Shown: positions 6,139 to 13,078 of the stretch, piece by piece
Numbering within the stretch: position 1 is the first letter of the stretch
Layout: each line of letters starts with the position of its first letter
Assembly: GCA_016780825.1 (NCBI GenBank)
Contig: JADHLF010000052.1
Span: 1 to 13,078, forward strand
Source of the DNA: Planktomarina sp.
Lineage (GTDB): Bacteria > Pseudomonadota > Alphaproteobacteria > Rhodobacterales > Rhodobacteraceae
DNA length: 13,078 nt
Direction of reading: 5' to 3'
Made by a program: the position numbers and the translations under genes
Notes under the pieces: generated by a model
The model's input: the letters and a program-made list of their open reading frames with translations, nothing else
Database searches by the model: none
Told to the model about the DNA's origin: nothing

Positions 6139-6191
6139 GCCAATCCTTACTATTTGTCCGCTAACTGTCCTGACGACAATGAGGACGACCC

Positions 6192-7220
6192 GTGACTGCT
6201 CTGCAAAACTACACCGCAGGCAGATTGCTCACTGGCCTATTTTGGGCCCTTGGCGCAGTCTGCGGCACCGCTTTAACAACCATCTTGGCGCGGGTTGTCG
6301 CGCCGGAGGCCGGCCTAGGGGGCGCGATTCTCTGTGCGATCTTGGCCGCGCTCATACTTAGGGGTGTGAGCCCCAAAGCATCGGCCATCACCCCGCCCAG
6401 CGCTCCGGCCATAGATAAGGGGCATCTGTCCCTCACGCATGACCTCAATTCCGCCTTCGACAATCAAGAGATTAGACCGCATTTTCAACCACAAGTCAGC
6501 CTCAAAGACGGGCAAATCACCGGCATGGAGGCTTTGGCACGCTGGCATCATCCAGCTCATGGAATGGTTGCACCCCTGGCGTTTTTATCCTCCGTCGCCC
6601 AGGCGCAGCTCTGGCACACATTGACAGATACGATATTGCATCAATCCCTAAGCGCCATTCGCGATCTGCAAGACGCTGGAATTTTCATCCCGCAAGTCGG
6701 CGTCAATTTCGCACAAGCCGATCTGGAGCATCCACAGCTGATAACCCGAATCCTATGGACATTGGACCAATTTGATCTGCAGCCGAACCGGCTCTCAATA
6801 GAGGTGCTTGAAAATGTTGTGGTTCAAGACGCGGCATCGCCTGTGCGCCATTCGGTCAATTCTCTGGCCAAGCTGGGATGTCACATTGATCTTGATGATT
6901 TTGGCACCGCGCAAAACCCATTCGACTCCCTACGCCAGTTGAACATTGACCGCATGAAAATTGATCGCTCCTTTGTTTACAACATCGACAGGGACGCAAA
7001 AAAGCAAGATATGCTCGCAGCTGTCGTCTTACTGGCCCAACGCCTTAATCTTGACACGATAGCAGAGGGGATTGAAACCGATGCCGAGCTGGGCGTCGTG
7101 CAGAAACTTGGCTGCGGCCATGCACAGGGTTACGGAATCGGCCGGCCCATGCCGCTTGATCAGCTGCAAAATTGGGCCCGGCAATACCACAGACGCCCCG
7201 CCCGCATGCATCCCCCGTAA
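6192..7220 (+). CDS. Membrane-anchored EAL-domain cyclic-di-GMP phosphodiesterase
   Basis: A 342-aa protein. Two N-terminal hydrophobic segments (about 11-34 and 40-58) are followed by a cytoplasmic EAL domain (about 80-330) with no GGDEF or PAS domain. The residues needed for metal and c-di-GMP hydrolysis are present: Glu113 of GMEALARW, Asn172, Glu204 (with Glu207), Asp235-Asp236, Lys256 of KIDRSF, Glu292/Glu295 of AEGIET, and Gln312 of AQGYGIGRP. This predicts an active phosphodiesterase giving pGpG. The loop-6 sequence after DDFGT is AQNPF rather than the usual GYSSL; that loop affects dimerisation and activity in characterised EAL enzymes. The start is GTG, with GAGGA at 6181-6185 six nt upstream. 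It follows ttcA by 53 nt on the same strand. Confidence 0.9.
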   Translation: MTALQNYTAGRLLTGLFWALGAVCGTALTTILARVVAPEAGLGGAILCAILAALILRGVSPKASAITPPSAPAIDKGHLSLTHDLNSAFDNQEIRPHFQPQVSLKDGQITGMEALARWHHPAHGMVAPLAFLSSVAQAQLWHTLTDTILHQSLSAIRDLQDAGIFIPQVGVNFAQADLEHPQLITRILWTLDQFDLQPNRLSIEVLENVVVQDAASPVRHSVNSLAKLGCHIDLDDFGTAQNPFDSLRQLNIDRMKIDRSFVYNIDRDAKKQDMLAAVVLLAQRLNLDTIAEGIETDAELGVVQKLGCGHAQGYGIGRPMPLDQLQNWARQYHRRPARMHPP

Positions 7221-7338
7221 AATTGGCATAAAGGGCGCTAAAAACCTAGAAATCCTCGAATCTACTTGACCTTTTGGCCTGTCGGCGGTTGAACCCCATG
7301 TAACCCAATATCGGGCAAATGACGCATGGTGGGCTCCA

Positions 7339-9123
7339 ATGGACGATCAAAATAAAAACCTTCTCTTGGCCACTGGCCTTAGCTTTGCGGTGATGCTGGC
7401 CTGGTTCGCAATTGCGCCGCCGCAAACCGCGCTGCCGCCCGAGCAGGCCCAAAGTGAGACCGCACCCCTTGCCGCAACCGCCCCCGGCACGGCCGATGTG
7501 AATACAAATATCGGCTCGGGCAACGCAAAGGCCGTCGCCGAAGCCCGCCGCATCACGATCAGTACACCGCGCCTCGAAGGCTCCCTATCGCTTCTCGCCG
7601 GCCGGATCGATGATTTGCGCCTGAAAGATTACACCGAAACCATAAAAGAAGGGTCTGAAATTGTGACGCTTCTGTCACCGGAGGGCTCCGATCACGCCTA
7701 TTACGGCATTAACGGTTGGGCCGCCGCCTCTGGCGTTGATCCGGCCGACGTGCCGGGGCCCAAAACGCTCTGGTCCTCCGCATCCACCCAGTTGACCCCG
7801 ACATCTCCCGTCACGCTGACCTGGGACAATGGCAAAGGCCTGGCCTTTCAGCGTGTGATATCGGTCGATGAAAATTTCATGTTCTCTGTCGCGCAAACAG
7901 TGCAAAACAACGGCACAGCCCCGGTTGCGCTGGCCCCCTATGGCCAAATTGCCCGCCACGGCGAGCCGCCCAACCTCAAAGGTTTTTTCATTCTGCACGA
8001 GGGCATGGTGCGCATGTCCGACGGTGAATTGAACGAAACCAAATATGACAATATGCCCGAATTTGATGTCAATCCCAAAGAACGCGCGCCGGCTGATGTT
8101 GTGCAAGTGGCCGAAAGCGGATGGATCGGATTCACCGATCATTATTGGATGACCACAATCGTTCCCCAGGGCGCGTTCAAATCCGTGGCCAAATATGACA
8201 TCAACAACGACGTCTACTTGACCGAAGCAGTACAGCCAACCCAGACCATCGCAGCGGGCGCCTCAACCACAGTGATGTCGCAGTTTTTCGCCGGTGCGAA
8301 AGAATGGGAAGTGATCCGCAGCTACCAAAAAGACAAGGGCGTGGATCGTTTCGTCGACAGCATCGACTGGGGGTGGTTCTACTTCTTGACCAAGCCGATC
8401 TTCTGGCTGCTCCATACGATGAACGGTTTTATCGGCAATATGGGTTGGTCGATCATTTGCTTGACCCTGGTGATCAAAGCCCTGCTTTTGCCGCTGGCTT
8501 ATAAATCCTATGTTTCCATGGCGCGCATGAAAGAGCTGCAGCCCGAGATGGAAAAGCTAAAGGAGCGCGCCGGCGATGACCGGCAAAAAATGCAGCAAGG
8601 CATGATGGAGCTCTATAAGAAAAATAAGGTCAACCCCGCCGCTGGCTGCCTGCCCATCCTGCCGCAGATCCCAATTTTCTTTTCGCTCTATAAAGTGATC
8701 TTCGTGACGCTGGAGCTGCGGCACGCCAGCTGGTTCGGACCATTTCAAGACCTTTCGGCGCCAGATCCAACCTCGATCATGAATCTGTTTGGCCTCCTGC
8801 CCTGGGGCGCACCAGAGCCAGGATCCATCGTAGCCTTGATCTTGATCGGCATCTTGCCGCTTCTCTTGGGCATTTCCATGTGGATGCAGCAAAAACTCAA
8901 TCCCGCGCCAACGGATCCGACACAGGCGATGATCTTCGCATGGATGCCCTGGGTATTTATGTTTATGCTTGGCGGCTTCGCCTCTGGGCTCGTGGTCTAC
9001 TGGATTGCCAACAACACAATCACCTTCATTCAGCAATATTCGATCATGCGCAGCCAAGGCGTCAAACCAGATGTCTTTGGCAATATCACCAGTACCTTTA
9101 AGCGATCGAAAAAGAAGAGCTGA
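7339..9123 (+). CDS. yidC: Membrane protein insertase YidC
   Basis: A 594-aa inner-membrane insertase of the YidC/Oxa1/Alb3 family, acting alone or with SecYEG. TM1 is at about 8-26, then the large periplasmic P1 domain (about 60-330). The conserved five-TM core includes NMGWSIICLTLVIKALLLPL (367-386), the cytoplasmic coiled region to VNPAAGCLPILPQIPIFFSLY (431-451), and FASGLVVYWIANNTITFIQQ (547-566). The tail is basic (KRSKKKS). Lys380 occupies the place of the hydrophilic-groove Arg of E. coli YidC (Arg366), a conservative change. The SD before the ATG is weak (GGTGGG at 7328-7333). The gene is followed by the MOSC gene after a single base. The 118 nt upstream holds no convincing promoter. 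Confidence 0.97.
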   Translation: MDDQNKNLLLATGLSFAVMLAWFAIAPPQTALPPEQAQSETAPLAATAPGTADVNTNIGSGNAKAVAEARRITISTPRLEGSLSLLAGRIDDLRLKDYTETIKEGSEIVTLLSPEGSDHAYYGINGWAAASGVDPADVPGPKTLWSSASTQLTPTSPVTLTWDNGKGLAFQRVISVDENFMFSVAQTVQNNGTAPVALAPYGQIARHGEPPNLKGFFILHEGMVRMSDGELNETKYDNMPEFDVNPKERAPADVVQVAESGWIGFTDHYWMTTIVPQGAFKSVAKYDINNDVYLTEAVQPTQTIAAGASTTVMSQFFAGAKEWEVIRSYQKDKGVDRFVDSIDWGWFYFLTKPIFWLLHTMNGFIGNMGWSIICLTLVIKALLLPLAYKSYVSMARMKELQPEMEKLKERAGDDRQKMQQGMMELYKKNKVNPAAGCLPILPQIPIFFSLYKVIFVTLELRHASWFGPFQDLSAPDPTSIMNLFGLLPWGAPEPGSIVALILIGILPLLLGISMWMQQKLNPAPTDPTQAMIFAWMPWVFMFMLGGFASGLVVYWIANNTITFIQQYSIMRSQGVKPDVFGNITSTFKRSKKKS

Positions 9124-9124
9124 T

Positions 9125-9874
9125 ATGGCGCGCGTTACGGATATATTTCGCCATCCGCTAAAATCTCATGGGCGGGAGGCCTTACAAAGGGTGACATTGT
9201 CTCAGGGCGCGGCCATGCCCTGGGATCGCCACTGGGCGGTGGCCCATGACACCTCCAAGGCCGATGGCAGCGCATGGGCCGCCTGCGCCAATTTTTCCCG
9301 CGTCTCAAAAGCGCCCCTCCTCATGGCCATCACCGCGCGGCTCAATGAGGCGGACCAAAGCCTCACCCTATCGCATCCGAATCGCAAAGATTTTACCTTT
9401 CAACCCGATGATGAGCGGCAGCTCTCGGGTTTTCTGGCCTGGGTCAAACCCTTAATGCCTGCGGATCGCGCGCAATCTGCGCGCATTCTGCGCCTTTCCA
9501 AGCGCGGCTTTACCGATACCGACTTTCCGTCCATCAGCATCAACAGCCATGCCTCCTTGCGCGCGCTGTCAGAGCACATGGGGCAGGCAATGTCCCAGCA
9601 CAGATGGCGCGGCAATCTGTGGATTGACGGGCTTGATCCATGGGTTGAGCACAGCTGGATTGGGCAAAGGTTTCGCATTGGCAGCGTGGTATTTGAAGGC
9701 GTGGAGCCAATCGTGCGCTGCCTGGCGACCACCGCCAATCCAGACACAGGCCTGCGCGATGCCGACACGCTTGGCGCCTTAAACGCCCTGTGCGATCATC
9801 AGGATTTCGGCCTCTATGCCCGGGTGATTGAACCGGGCACACTCTCACTCGATGACACGTTGGAGCTGTTATGA
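9125..9874 (+). CDS. MOSC-domain protein
   Basis: A 249-aa protein with an N-terminal MOSC beta-barrel segment (VTDIFRHPLKSHGREAL, 4-20, and MPWDRHWAVAH, 31-41) and a C-terminal MOSC domain. The latter includes RGNLWIDGLDPWVEHSWIGQ (162-181) and EPIVRCLATTANPDTG (194-209); Cys199 is the conserved MOSC cysteine expected to handle sulfur or molybdenum cofactor. Relatives include the C-terminal part of Moco sulfurase and mARC/YcbX-type proteins. There is no ferredoxin domain, so a reductase activity like YcbX is not indicated; the exact reaction is unknown. ATG 9125 is 1 nt after the yidC stop and is preferred over open frame further upstream inside yidC. The stop overlaps the engB start by 4 nt. 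Confidence 0.88.
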   Translation: MARVTDIFRHPLKSHGREALQRVTLSQGAAMPWDRHWAVAHDTSKADGSAWAACANFSRVSKAPLLMAITARLNEADQSLTLSHPNRKDFTFQPDDERQLSGFLAWVKPLMPADRAQSARILRLSKRGFTDTDFPSISINSHASLRALSEHMGQAMSQHRWRGNLWIDGLDPWVEHSWIGQRFRIGSVVFEGVEPIVRCLATTANPDTGLRDADTLGALNALCDHQDFGLYARVIEPGTLSLDDTLELL

Positions 9875-10521
9875 TCCTACCATTCCCAATCGCGGAACCT
9901 GAAAGCGACGCCGCCGCCGAATTGGGGCGCAAATTGTTTTCCGGTCCGGTGGAGTTTCTCAAGGGGGTGGTTGCCATGGACGGCCTGCCCGATGCCGATC
10001 GCATCGAGGTCTGCTTTGCAGGGCGTTCAAATGTCGGCAAATCCAGCTTGATCAACGCGCTGACCAACCGCAAAGGCCTGGCCCGCGCCTCCAATACCCC
10101 CGGGCGCACCCAAGAGATCAATTTCTTCGAACTCGGCGATCTGCGCTATTTGGTCGACCTGCCCGGCTATGGCTACGCCAATGCGCCGCTCGCAGTGGTC
10201 GAAAAATGGCAACGCCTTTTGAAAAACTACCTTTCTGGCCGCCCCAATCTGCGCCGCGCCTTTGTATTGATCGACAGCCGCCACGGCATCAAGCCGGTGG
10301 ATGAGGAGATTATGCAGCTCATGAACAGATCCGCCCTGACCTTTCAGGTGGTCATGACCAAGGCCGATAAGATCAAAGACCACGAAAGAGACCGGGTATT
10401 GGAGCAAGTGCGCAGCAAGTTGGCCAAACACCCTGCCGCCTTTCCCGAGCTGATCCTGACAAGCTCAGAGAAGGGTGAGGGTATTGCAACTCTGCGCGCT
10501 GTGATCTCGAGCTTAGAGTAG
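9871..10521 (+). CDS. engB: Ribosome biogenesis GTPase EngB/YsxC (YihA)
   Basis: A 216-aa GTPase of the TrmE-Era-EngA-EngB family, needed for late 50S subunit assembly. The nucleotide-binding motifs appear in order: G1 GRSNVGKS (51-58), G2 region NTPGRTQ with Thr80 of GRTQ the likely switch residue (75-81), G3 DLPGYG (96-101), G4 TKAD (163-166), G5 TSSEKG (197-202). Length is normal for the family. The SD GGAG sits inside the end of the MOSC gene 7 nt before the ATG, and the ATGA overlap indicates coupling. The order yidC-MOSC-engB-argB is the pattern I expect in Rhodobacterales. Confidence 0.96.
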   Translation: MILPFPIAEPESDAAAELGRKLFSGPVEFLKGVVAMDGLPDADRIEVCFAGRSNVGKSSLINALTNRKGLARASNTPGRTQEINFFELGDLRYLVDLPGYGYANAPLAVVEKWQRLLKNYLSGRPNLRRAFVLIDSRHGIKPVDEEIMQLMNRSALTFQVVMTKADKIKDHERDRVLEQVRSKLAKHPAAFPELILTSSEKGEGIATLRAVISSLE

Positions 10522-10613
10522 CGGCGCGTTTGTAAAACACTCTTGGCAGCACCGCTTGGAGTGACTAGGCTTGCCCCAGCCGCTTCAGACCAGATGCCAT
10601 AGAAAGACACCCC

Positions 10614-11480
10614 ATGAAAAGCGAATGGTTAACCACAGCCAGCACTTTGTCAAAAGCCTTGCCTTACCTGCAGCGCTATGACGGCGCGACAGTGGTGATA
10701 AAATTTGGCGGCCATGCCATGGGCAGCGATGCGGCCATGGACTCCTTTGCCCGTGATGTTGTTTTGATGCAGCAGGTGGGGGTGAACCCGGTGATTGTGC
10801 ACGGCGGCGGGCCAATGATCAACGACATGCTCAAGCGCCTGGATATTCAATCCCACTTCGTGGATGGCAAGCGCGTCACAGATGCAGCGACGATGGAAGT
10901 GGTCGAAATGGTCCTATCGGGGCGCGTCAATAAGCGGATCGTGCAGGCAATCAACGCACAGGGCGGCCGCGCGGTTGGCCTGTCGGGCAAGGATGCCGGT
11001 TTGATGACCTGCGATGTTGCGGATCCGAAATTGGGGCTGGTGGGCAAGCCACGCGACATTGACCCCACCGTGCTAAATACGCTTTTTGAAGCAGATATGA
11101 TTCCAGTGATTGCTCCGCTTGGCGCAGGCGATGCTGGCGAGACCTTCAACATAAATGGCGACACAGCTGCCGGCGCCATTGCCGCAGCGCTTAAGGCCGA
11201 CCGGCTTTTACTTTTGACCGATGTGTCAGGCGTGAAGGACACGGATGGTGAAGTGCTCACCGAATTGTCTCCAGACACTATCAAAGAGTTGACCGCCAGC
11301 GGTGTGATTGCCGGCGGCATGATCCCAAAAACAGAAACCGCGCTCGAGGCGATTGCGGGTGGTGTGCGGGCGGTGGTGATTATTGATGGGCGCGCGCCAA
11401 ATGCCTGTCTTTTGGAATTGTTCACGGACCATGGGGCAGGATCTTTGATCCGATCGCCCGATGCCCCCAAAAGATCATAG
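10614..11480 (+). CDS. argB: Acetylglutamate kinase
   Basis: A 288-aa amino acid kinase, ATP + N-acetyl-L-glutamate to N-acetylglutamyl-5-phosphate, the second step of arginine synthesis. The motifs visible are VVIKFGGHAMG with Lys30 (27-37), VHGGGPMINDML (62-73), SGRVNKRIVQAIN (102-114), FNINGDTAAG (178-187), LLTDVSGVKD (200-209) and GGMIPKTE with Lys239 (234-241). An N-terminal helix of about 25 residues precedes the kinase fold, and a DHGAGSLI signature is near the end (272-279). Both fit the arginine-inhibited hexameric type, so feedback inhibition is likely (inference). It lies 92 nt after engB; I see no clear terminator or promoter in that gap, and the SD is poor (AGAAAG). Confidence 0.96.
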   Translation: MKSEWLTTASTLSKALPYLQRYDGATVVIKFGGHAMGSDAAMDSFARDVVLMQQVGVNPVIVHGGGPMINDMLKRLDIQSHFVDGKRVTDAATMEVVEMVLSGRVNKRIVQAINAQGGRAVGLSGKDAGLMTCDVADPKLGLVGKPRDIDPTVLNTLFEADMIPVIAPLGAGDAGETFNINGDTAAGAIAAALKADRLLLLTDVSGVKDTDGEVLTELSPDTIKELTASGVIAGGMIPKTETALEAIAGGVRAVVIIDGRAPNACLLELFTDHGAGSLIRSPDAPKRS

Positions 11481-11494
11481 AGACGAGCCCGCAG

Positions 11495-12286
11495 ATGTCC
11501 CAAGACGCCATAATGCGCCTCGCCATATTTCTCGGCCTCTTCGTCATTTTGGCAGGTATAGAACATTTGGCCCCGCGCCGTGCTCAACCGCAAAAAACCC
11601 GGCGCTGGATCACCAATTGGATCTTTGTTGTGGTCGACACGCTCACCCTGCGCGCGCTAGCGGTGACTCTTACATTCGCCGCCGTTCTGGCCGCCGCCGA
11701 TGCCAGCGCCCGGGGTTGGGGCCTACTCAACCTTGTCGCCCTGCCCAGTTGGATCGAGTTGGTGCTGGTCATCCTGGTGATGGATCTCGCTATCTGGGTG
11801 CAACATGTGCTGAGCCATAAGATTCCGCTGCTCTGGCGTATCCACCGTGTGCATCACTCCGATATTGAATTTGATGTCACCACAGCGATCCGCTTTCACC
11901 CTGTAGAGATTGCCCTCTCCATGGGATTTAAGATTGGCCTTGTCTATCTGCTTGGCCCTCCGGCCTGGACCGTGGTGGTATTCGAAATTTTGCTCAATGG
12001 ATCGGCCATGTTTAACCATGCCAACATCGCATTGCCGAAAAAATTGGATCGCGTCATTCGCAGTGTCTTGGTCACCCCTGACATGCACCGCATTCACCAT
12101 TCGGTCCACCGCTTTGAGCACGACAGCAACTACGGATTTGCCCTATCGTGGTGGGACCGCCTGTTTGGCACCTATACCCAGAGCCCACAAGACGGCCACA
12201 AGACTATGAGAATCGGCCTGCAATGGCAGGATTTACGCCCCACGCGGCTGATCTGGTCTCTGGCTCTGCCATTCTTGCGCAAATGA
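11495..12286 (+). CDS. Fatty acid hydroxylase / sterol desaturase family membrane protein
   Basis: A 263-aa integral membrane protein with the di-iron His clusters of the fatty acid hydroxylase superfamily: HVLSH (104-108), HRVHH (117-121) and HRIHH (198-202), with extra His at 135 (RFHP) and 175 (FNHAN). TM segments are at about 7-24, 43-66, 87-103 and 143-167. Members use O2 and a reductant to hydroxylate or desaturate lipids; the substrate here cannot be told from sequence. It starts 14 nt after argB with a weak purine-rich SD. It ends in a 4-nt overlap with the next gene, an 8-Cys iron-sulfur protein that could be an electron donor, although that is speculation. Confidence 0.87.
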   Translation: MSQDAIMRLAIFLGLFVILAGIEHLAPRRAQPQKTRRWITNWIFVVVDTLTLRALAVTLTFAAVLAAADASARGWGLLNLVALPSWIELVLVILVMDLAIWVQHVLSHKIPLLWRIHRVHHSDIEFDVTTAIRFHPVEIALSMGFKIGLVYLLGPPAWTVVVFEILLNGSAMFNHANIALPKKLDRVIRSVLVTPDMHRIHHSVHRFEHDSNYGFALSWWDRLFGTYTQSPQDGHKTMRIGLQWQDLRPTRLIWSLALPFLRK

Positions 12287-12903
12287 CATATGACGACCTC
12301 CTCCGCAGGCTGCAGGCCGAACAGCTGAGCATCTTCGGAACCCTGCCCGGCGCGCGCGGCACGATCCTAATGCTCGGTCCGCATGAGCCGGGGTTTTGGC
12401 CAATGCTCTGTGCCAGTCCTGAGTGGCAAGATGGCGCGGCAGATCCGGTGGACCGCTGGTCGCGGCGCGTGATCACAGGCTTGGCATATCAGCTCGGAGC
12501 GCAGGCACATTTTCCATTCGGCGAAGAGCCGGCGCCGTTTCTCACTTGGGCCATGGCCAGTGACCGCGCCTGGGTCAGCCCCGTCGGCATGCTGGTGCAG
12601 GCCGAGGCGGGGCTTATGGTCTCCTATCGTGGCGCTTTGGAATTTGATTGGGCCATCCAAACGCCTGAAGCGCCGACATCTCCCTGCACCGGCTGTGCCC
12701 AGCCCTGCACCACCGCCTGCCCAGTGGGCGCCTTGCAGGGCACGCAATATGACGTTGAGGCTTGCAGGTCTTATCTGAGGTCCGATCCCGCGCAACGCTG
12801 CCTTACGAGCGGCTGTCTGGCCCGGCGTGCGTGTCCGGCTGGCCAAACCTATGCGCGCGACGCGGCACAATCGGCCTATCACATGCGGGAATTTTTGAAT
12901 TGA
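12283..12903 (+). CDS. QueG-like 4Fe-4S ferredoxin-type protein, function unknown
   Basis: A 206-aa protein. Residues 1-130 have no motif I recognise, apart from local patterns such as DPVDRWSRRVI (54-64) and FPFG (77-80). The C-terminus has Cys135-x2-Cys138-x3-Cys142-x3-Cys146-Pro, then Cys161 in ACRSYL and a second group Cys173, Cys178, Cys184-Pro. The first set followed by CxSYL resembles the ferredoxin half of epoxyqueuosine reductase QueG, suggesting one or two [4Fe-4S] clusters. The second group has stretched spacing compared with QueG, and the protein is far shorter (QueG is about 350 aa or more), so queuosine reduction is not supported. ATG 12283 overlaps the upstream stop (ATGA). An in-frame extension to 12148 lies inside the hydroxylase gene and is rejected. 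The stop overlaps the next gene's TTG. Confidence 0.78.
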   Translation: MTYDDLLRRLQAEQLSIFGTLPGARGTILMLGPHEPGFWPMLCASPEWQDGAADPVDRWSRRVITGLAYQLGAQAHFPFGEEPAPFLTWAMASDRAWVSPVGMLVQAEAGLMVSYRGALEFDWAIQTPEAPTSPCTGCAQPCTTACPVGALQGTQYDVEACRSYLRSDPAQRCLTSGCLARRACPAGQTYARDAAQSAYHMREFLN

Positions 12904-13078
12904 AGCTCATATTAATGCGCCATACCCATGCCGACTGGACCCCCGGGCAGGACGATCACGCCCGCCCACTCAGCCCCCGAGGGCAAGATGAGGCGCGACG
13001 GCTGGGCAATTGGCTCAGAAAATCCGGTCATCTGCCAAGTCATGCACTGGTTTCAGATGCCAAGCGCACAGGCCAAAG
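12900..13078 (+). CDS. SixA-type histidine phosphatase (partial, runs off the window)
   Basis: The first 59 codons of a histidine phosphatase superfamily protein. It begins LKLILMRHTHADW, the typical SixA/phosphoglycerate mutase-like start, with the catalytic RH motif at residues 7-8. RPLSPRGQDEARRLGNWL and LVSDAKRTGQ, where the family has SDA-RT, follow. SixA in E. coli dephosphorylates a phosphohistidine on a phosphotransfer protein; the target here is unknown. The TTG at 12900 overlaps the TGA of the upstream gene and gives the standard N-terminus, while ATG 12915 would cut the first strand. The 3' end is beyond position 13078. Confidence 0.87.
   Translation, partial: MKLILMRHTHADWTPGQDDHARPLSPRGQDEARRLGNWLRKSGHLPSHALVSDAKRTGQ

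Noticed and set aside
7264..7305. RpoH-like promoter before yidC (CTTGACC and CCCCATGT)
   Set aside because: The two elements are about 22 nt apart, well beyond the 11-15 nt expected for a heat-shock promoter, and no sigma70 pair with good spacing is present either.
8557..9057. A 166-codon minus-strand open frame
   Set aside because: Antisense to the conserved core of yidC, with no motifs or ribosome-binding site.
7339..9123. YidC groove Arg replaced by Lys380 as an anomaly
   Set aside because: It keeps the positive charge, and Lys at this place is common in alphaproteobacterial YidC as far as I know, so it is not unusual.
9540..10121. A 193-codon minus-strand open frame across the MOSC-engB junction
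   Set aside because: Antisense to two genes with clear family motifs and a coupled overlap; its translation is Arg/Pro/Ser-rich.
10847..11593. A 248-codon minus-strand open frame
   Set aside because: Antisense to argB and the start of the hydroxylase gene; its Ser/Ala/Pro-rich composition is typical of a shadow frame over GC-rich coding sequence.
12283..12903. Epoxyqueuosine reductase QueG
   Set aside because: Only the ferredoxin-like Cys pattern is shared; the protein is much too short and the second Cys group is differently spaced.

Overview
The window looks like a core-chromosome segment of a marine Rhodobacterales (Roseobacter-type) alphaproteobacterium. I base this on the gene order rpmH-rnpA-yidD ... 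yidC-MOSC-engB-argB, on protein sequences of alphaproteobacterial type (for example a YidC with Lys at the conserved TM2 Arg position), and on a moderate GC content that I judge by eye to be in the mid-50s. No insertion sequence, phage gene, CRISPR array or replication origin is visible. This is mostly housekeeping sequence with a few small accessory features.

Layout. (1) Positions 2-3682, minus strand: tRNA-Arg(ACG), then (in transcription order from 3682 downward) a TVP38/TMEM64-family membrane protein, a MerA/Lpd-like flavin oxidoreductase and a membrane sensor histidine kinase. The three genes are 2 and 19 nt apart and are probably one operon. (2) Positions 3683-3916: a divergent intergenic region with a candidate FNR/FnrL-type box (nearer the TVP38 side) and a candidate rpmH promoter. 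(3) Positions 3917-4691, plus strand: rpmH, rnpA and yidD, with a near-perfect long hairpin inside the 5' end of rnpA and an A-tract/T-tract hairpin just after yidD. (4) Positions 4692-5283: a mostly non-housekeeping gap holding a 20-codon ORF with an ideal Shine-Dalgarno, a hairpin, and a 71-aa basic protein with a DUF1127-like tail. (5) Positions 5284-7220: ttcA (tRNA 2-thiocytidine synthesis) and a membrane-anchored EAL c-di-GMP phosphodiesterase. (6) Positions 7339-11480: yidC, a MOSC protein, engB and argB, the first three with a 1-nt gap or a 4-nt overlap. (7) Positions 11495-13078: a fatty acid hydroxylase/sterol desaturase-family membrane protein, a QueG-like 8-Cys iron-sulfur protein and the start of a SixA-type phosphatase, overlapping stop-to-start and probably translationally coupled.

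How the genes work together. The central block makes the translation and membrane-insertion machinery: ribosomal protein L34, RNase P protein, YidD and YidC (inner-membrane insertion), and the ribosome-assembly GTPase EngB. TtcA modifies C32 of certain tRNAs; the tRNA-Arg(ACG) at the left edge has C32 and belongs to a known TtcA substrate class. ArgB is the committed kinase of arginine synthesis. The minus-strand operon is a plausible membrane/redox module. The right-hand trio is a conserved-looking but functionally unassigned group.

I see no clearly new defence or mobile system. The features most worth following are the rnpA hairpin, the tiny ORF with its strong ribosome-binding site, and the unassigned right-hand operon.
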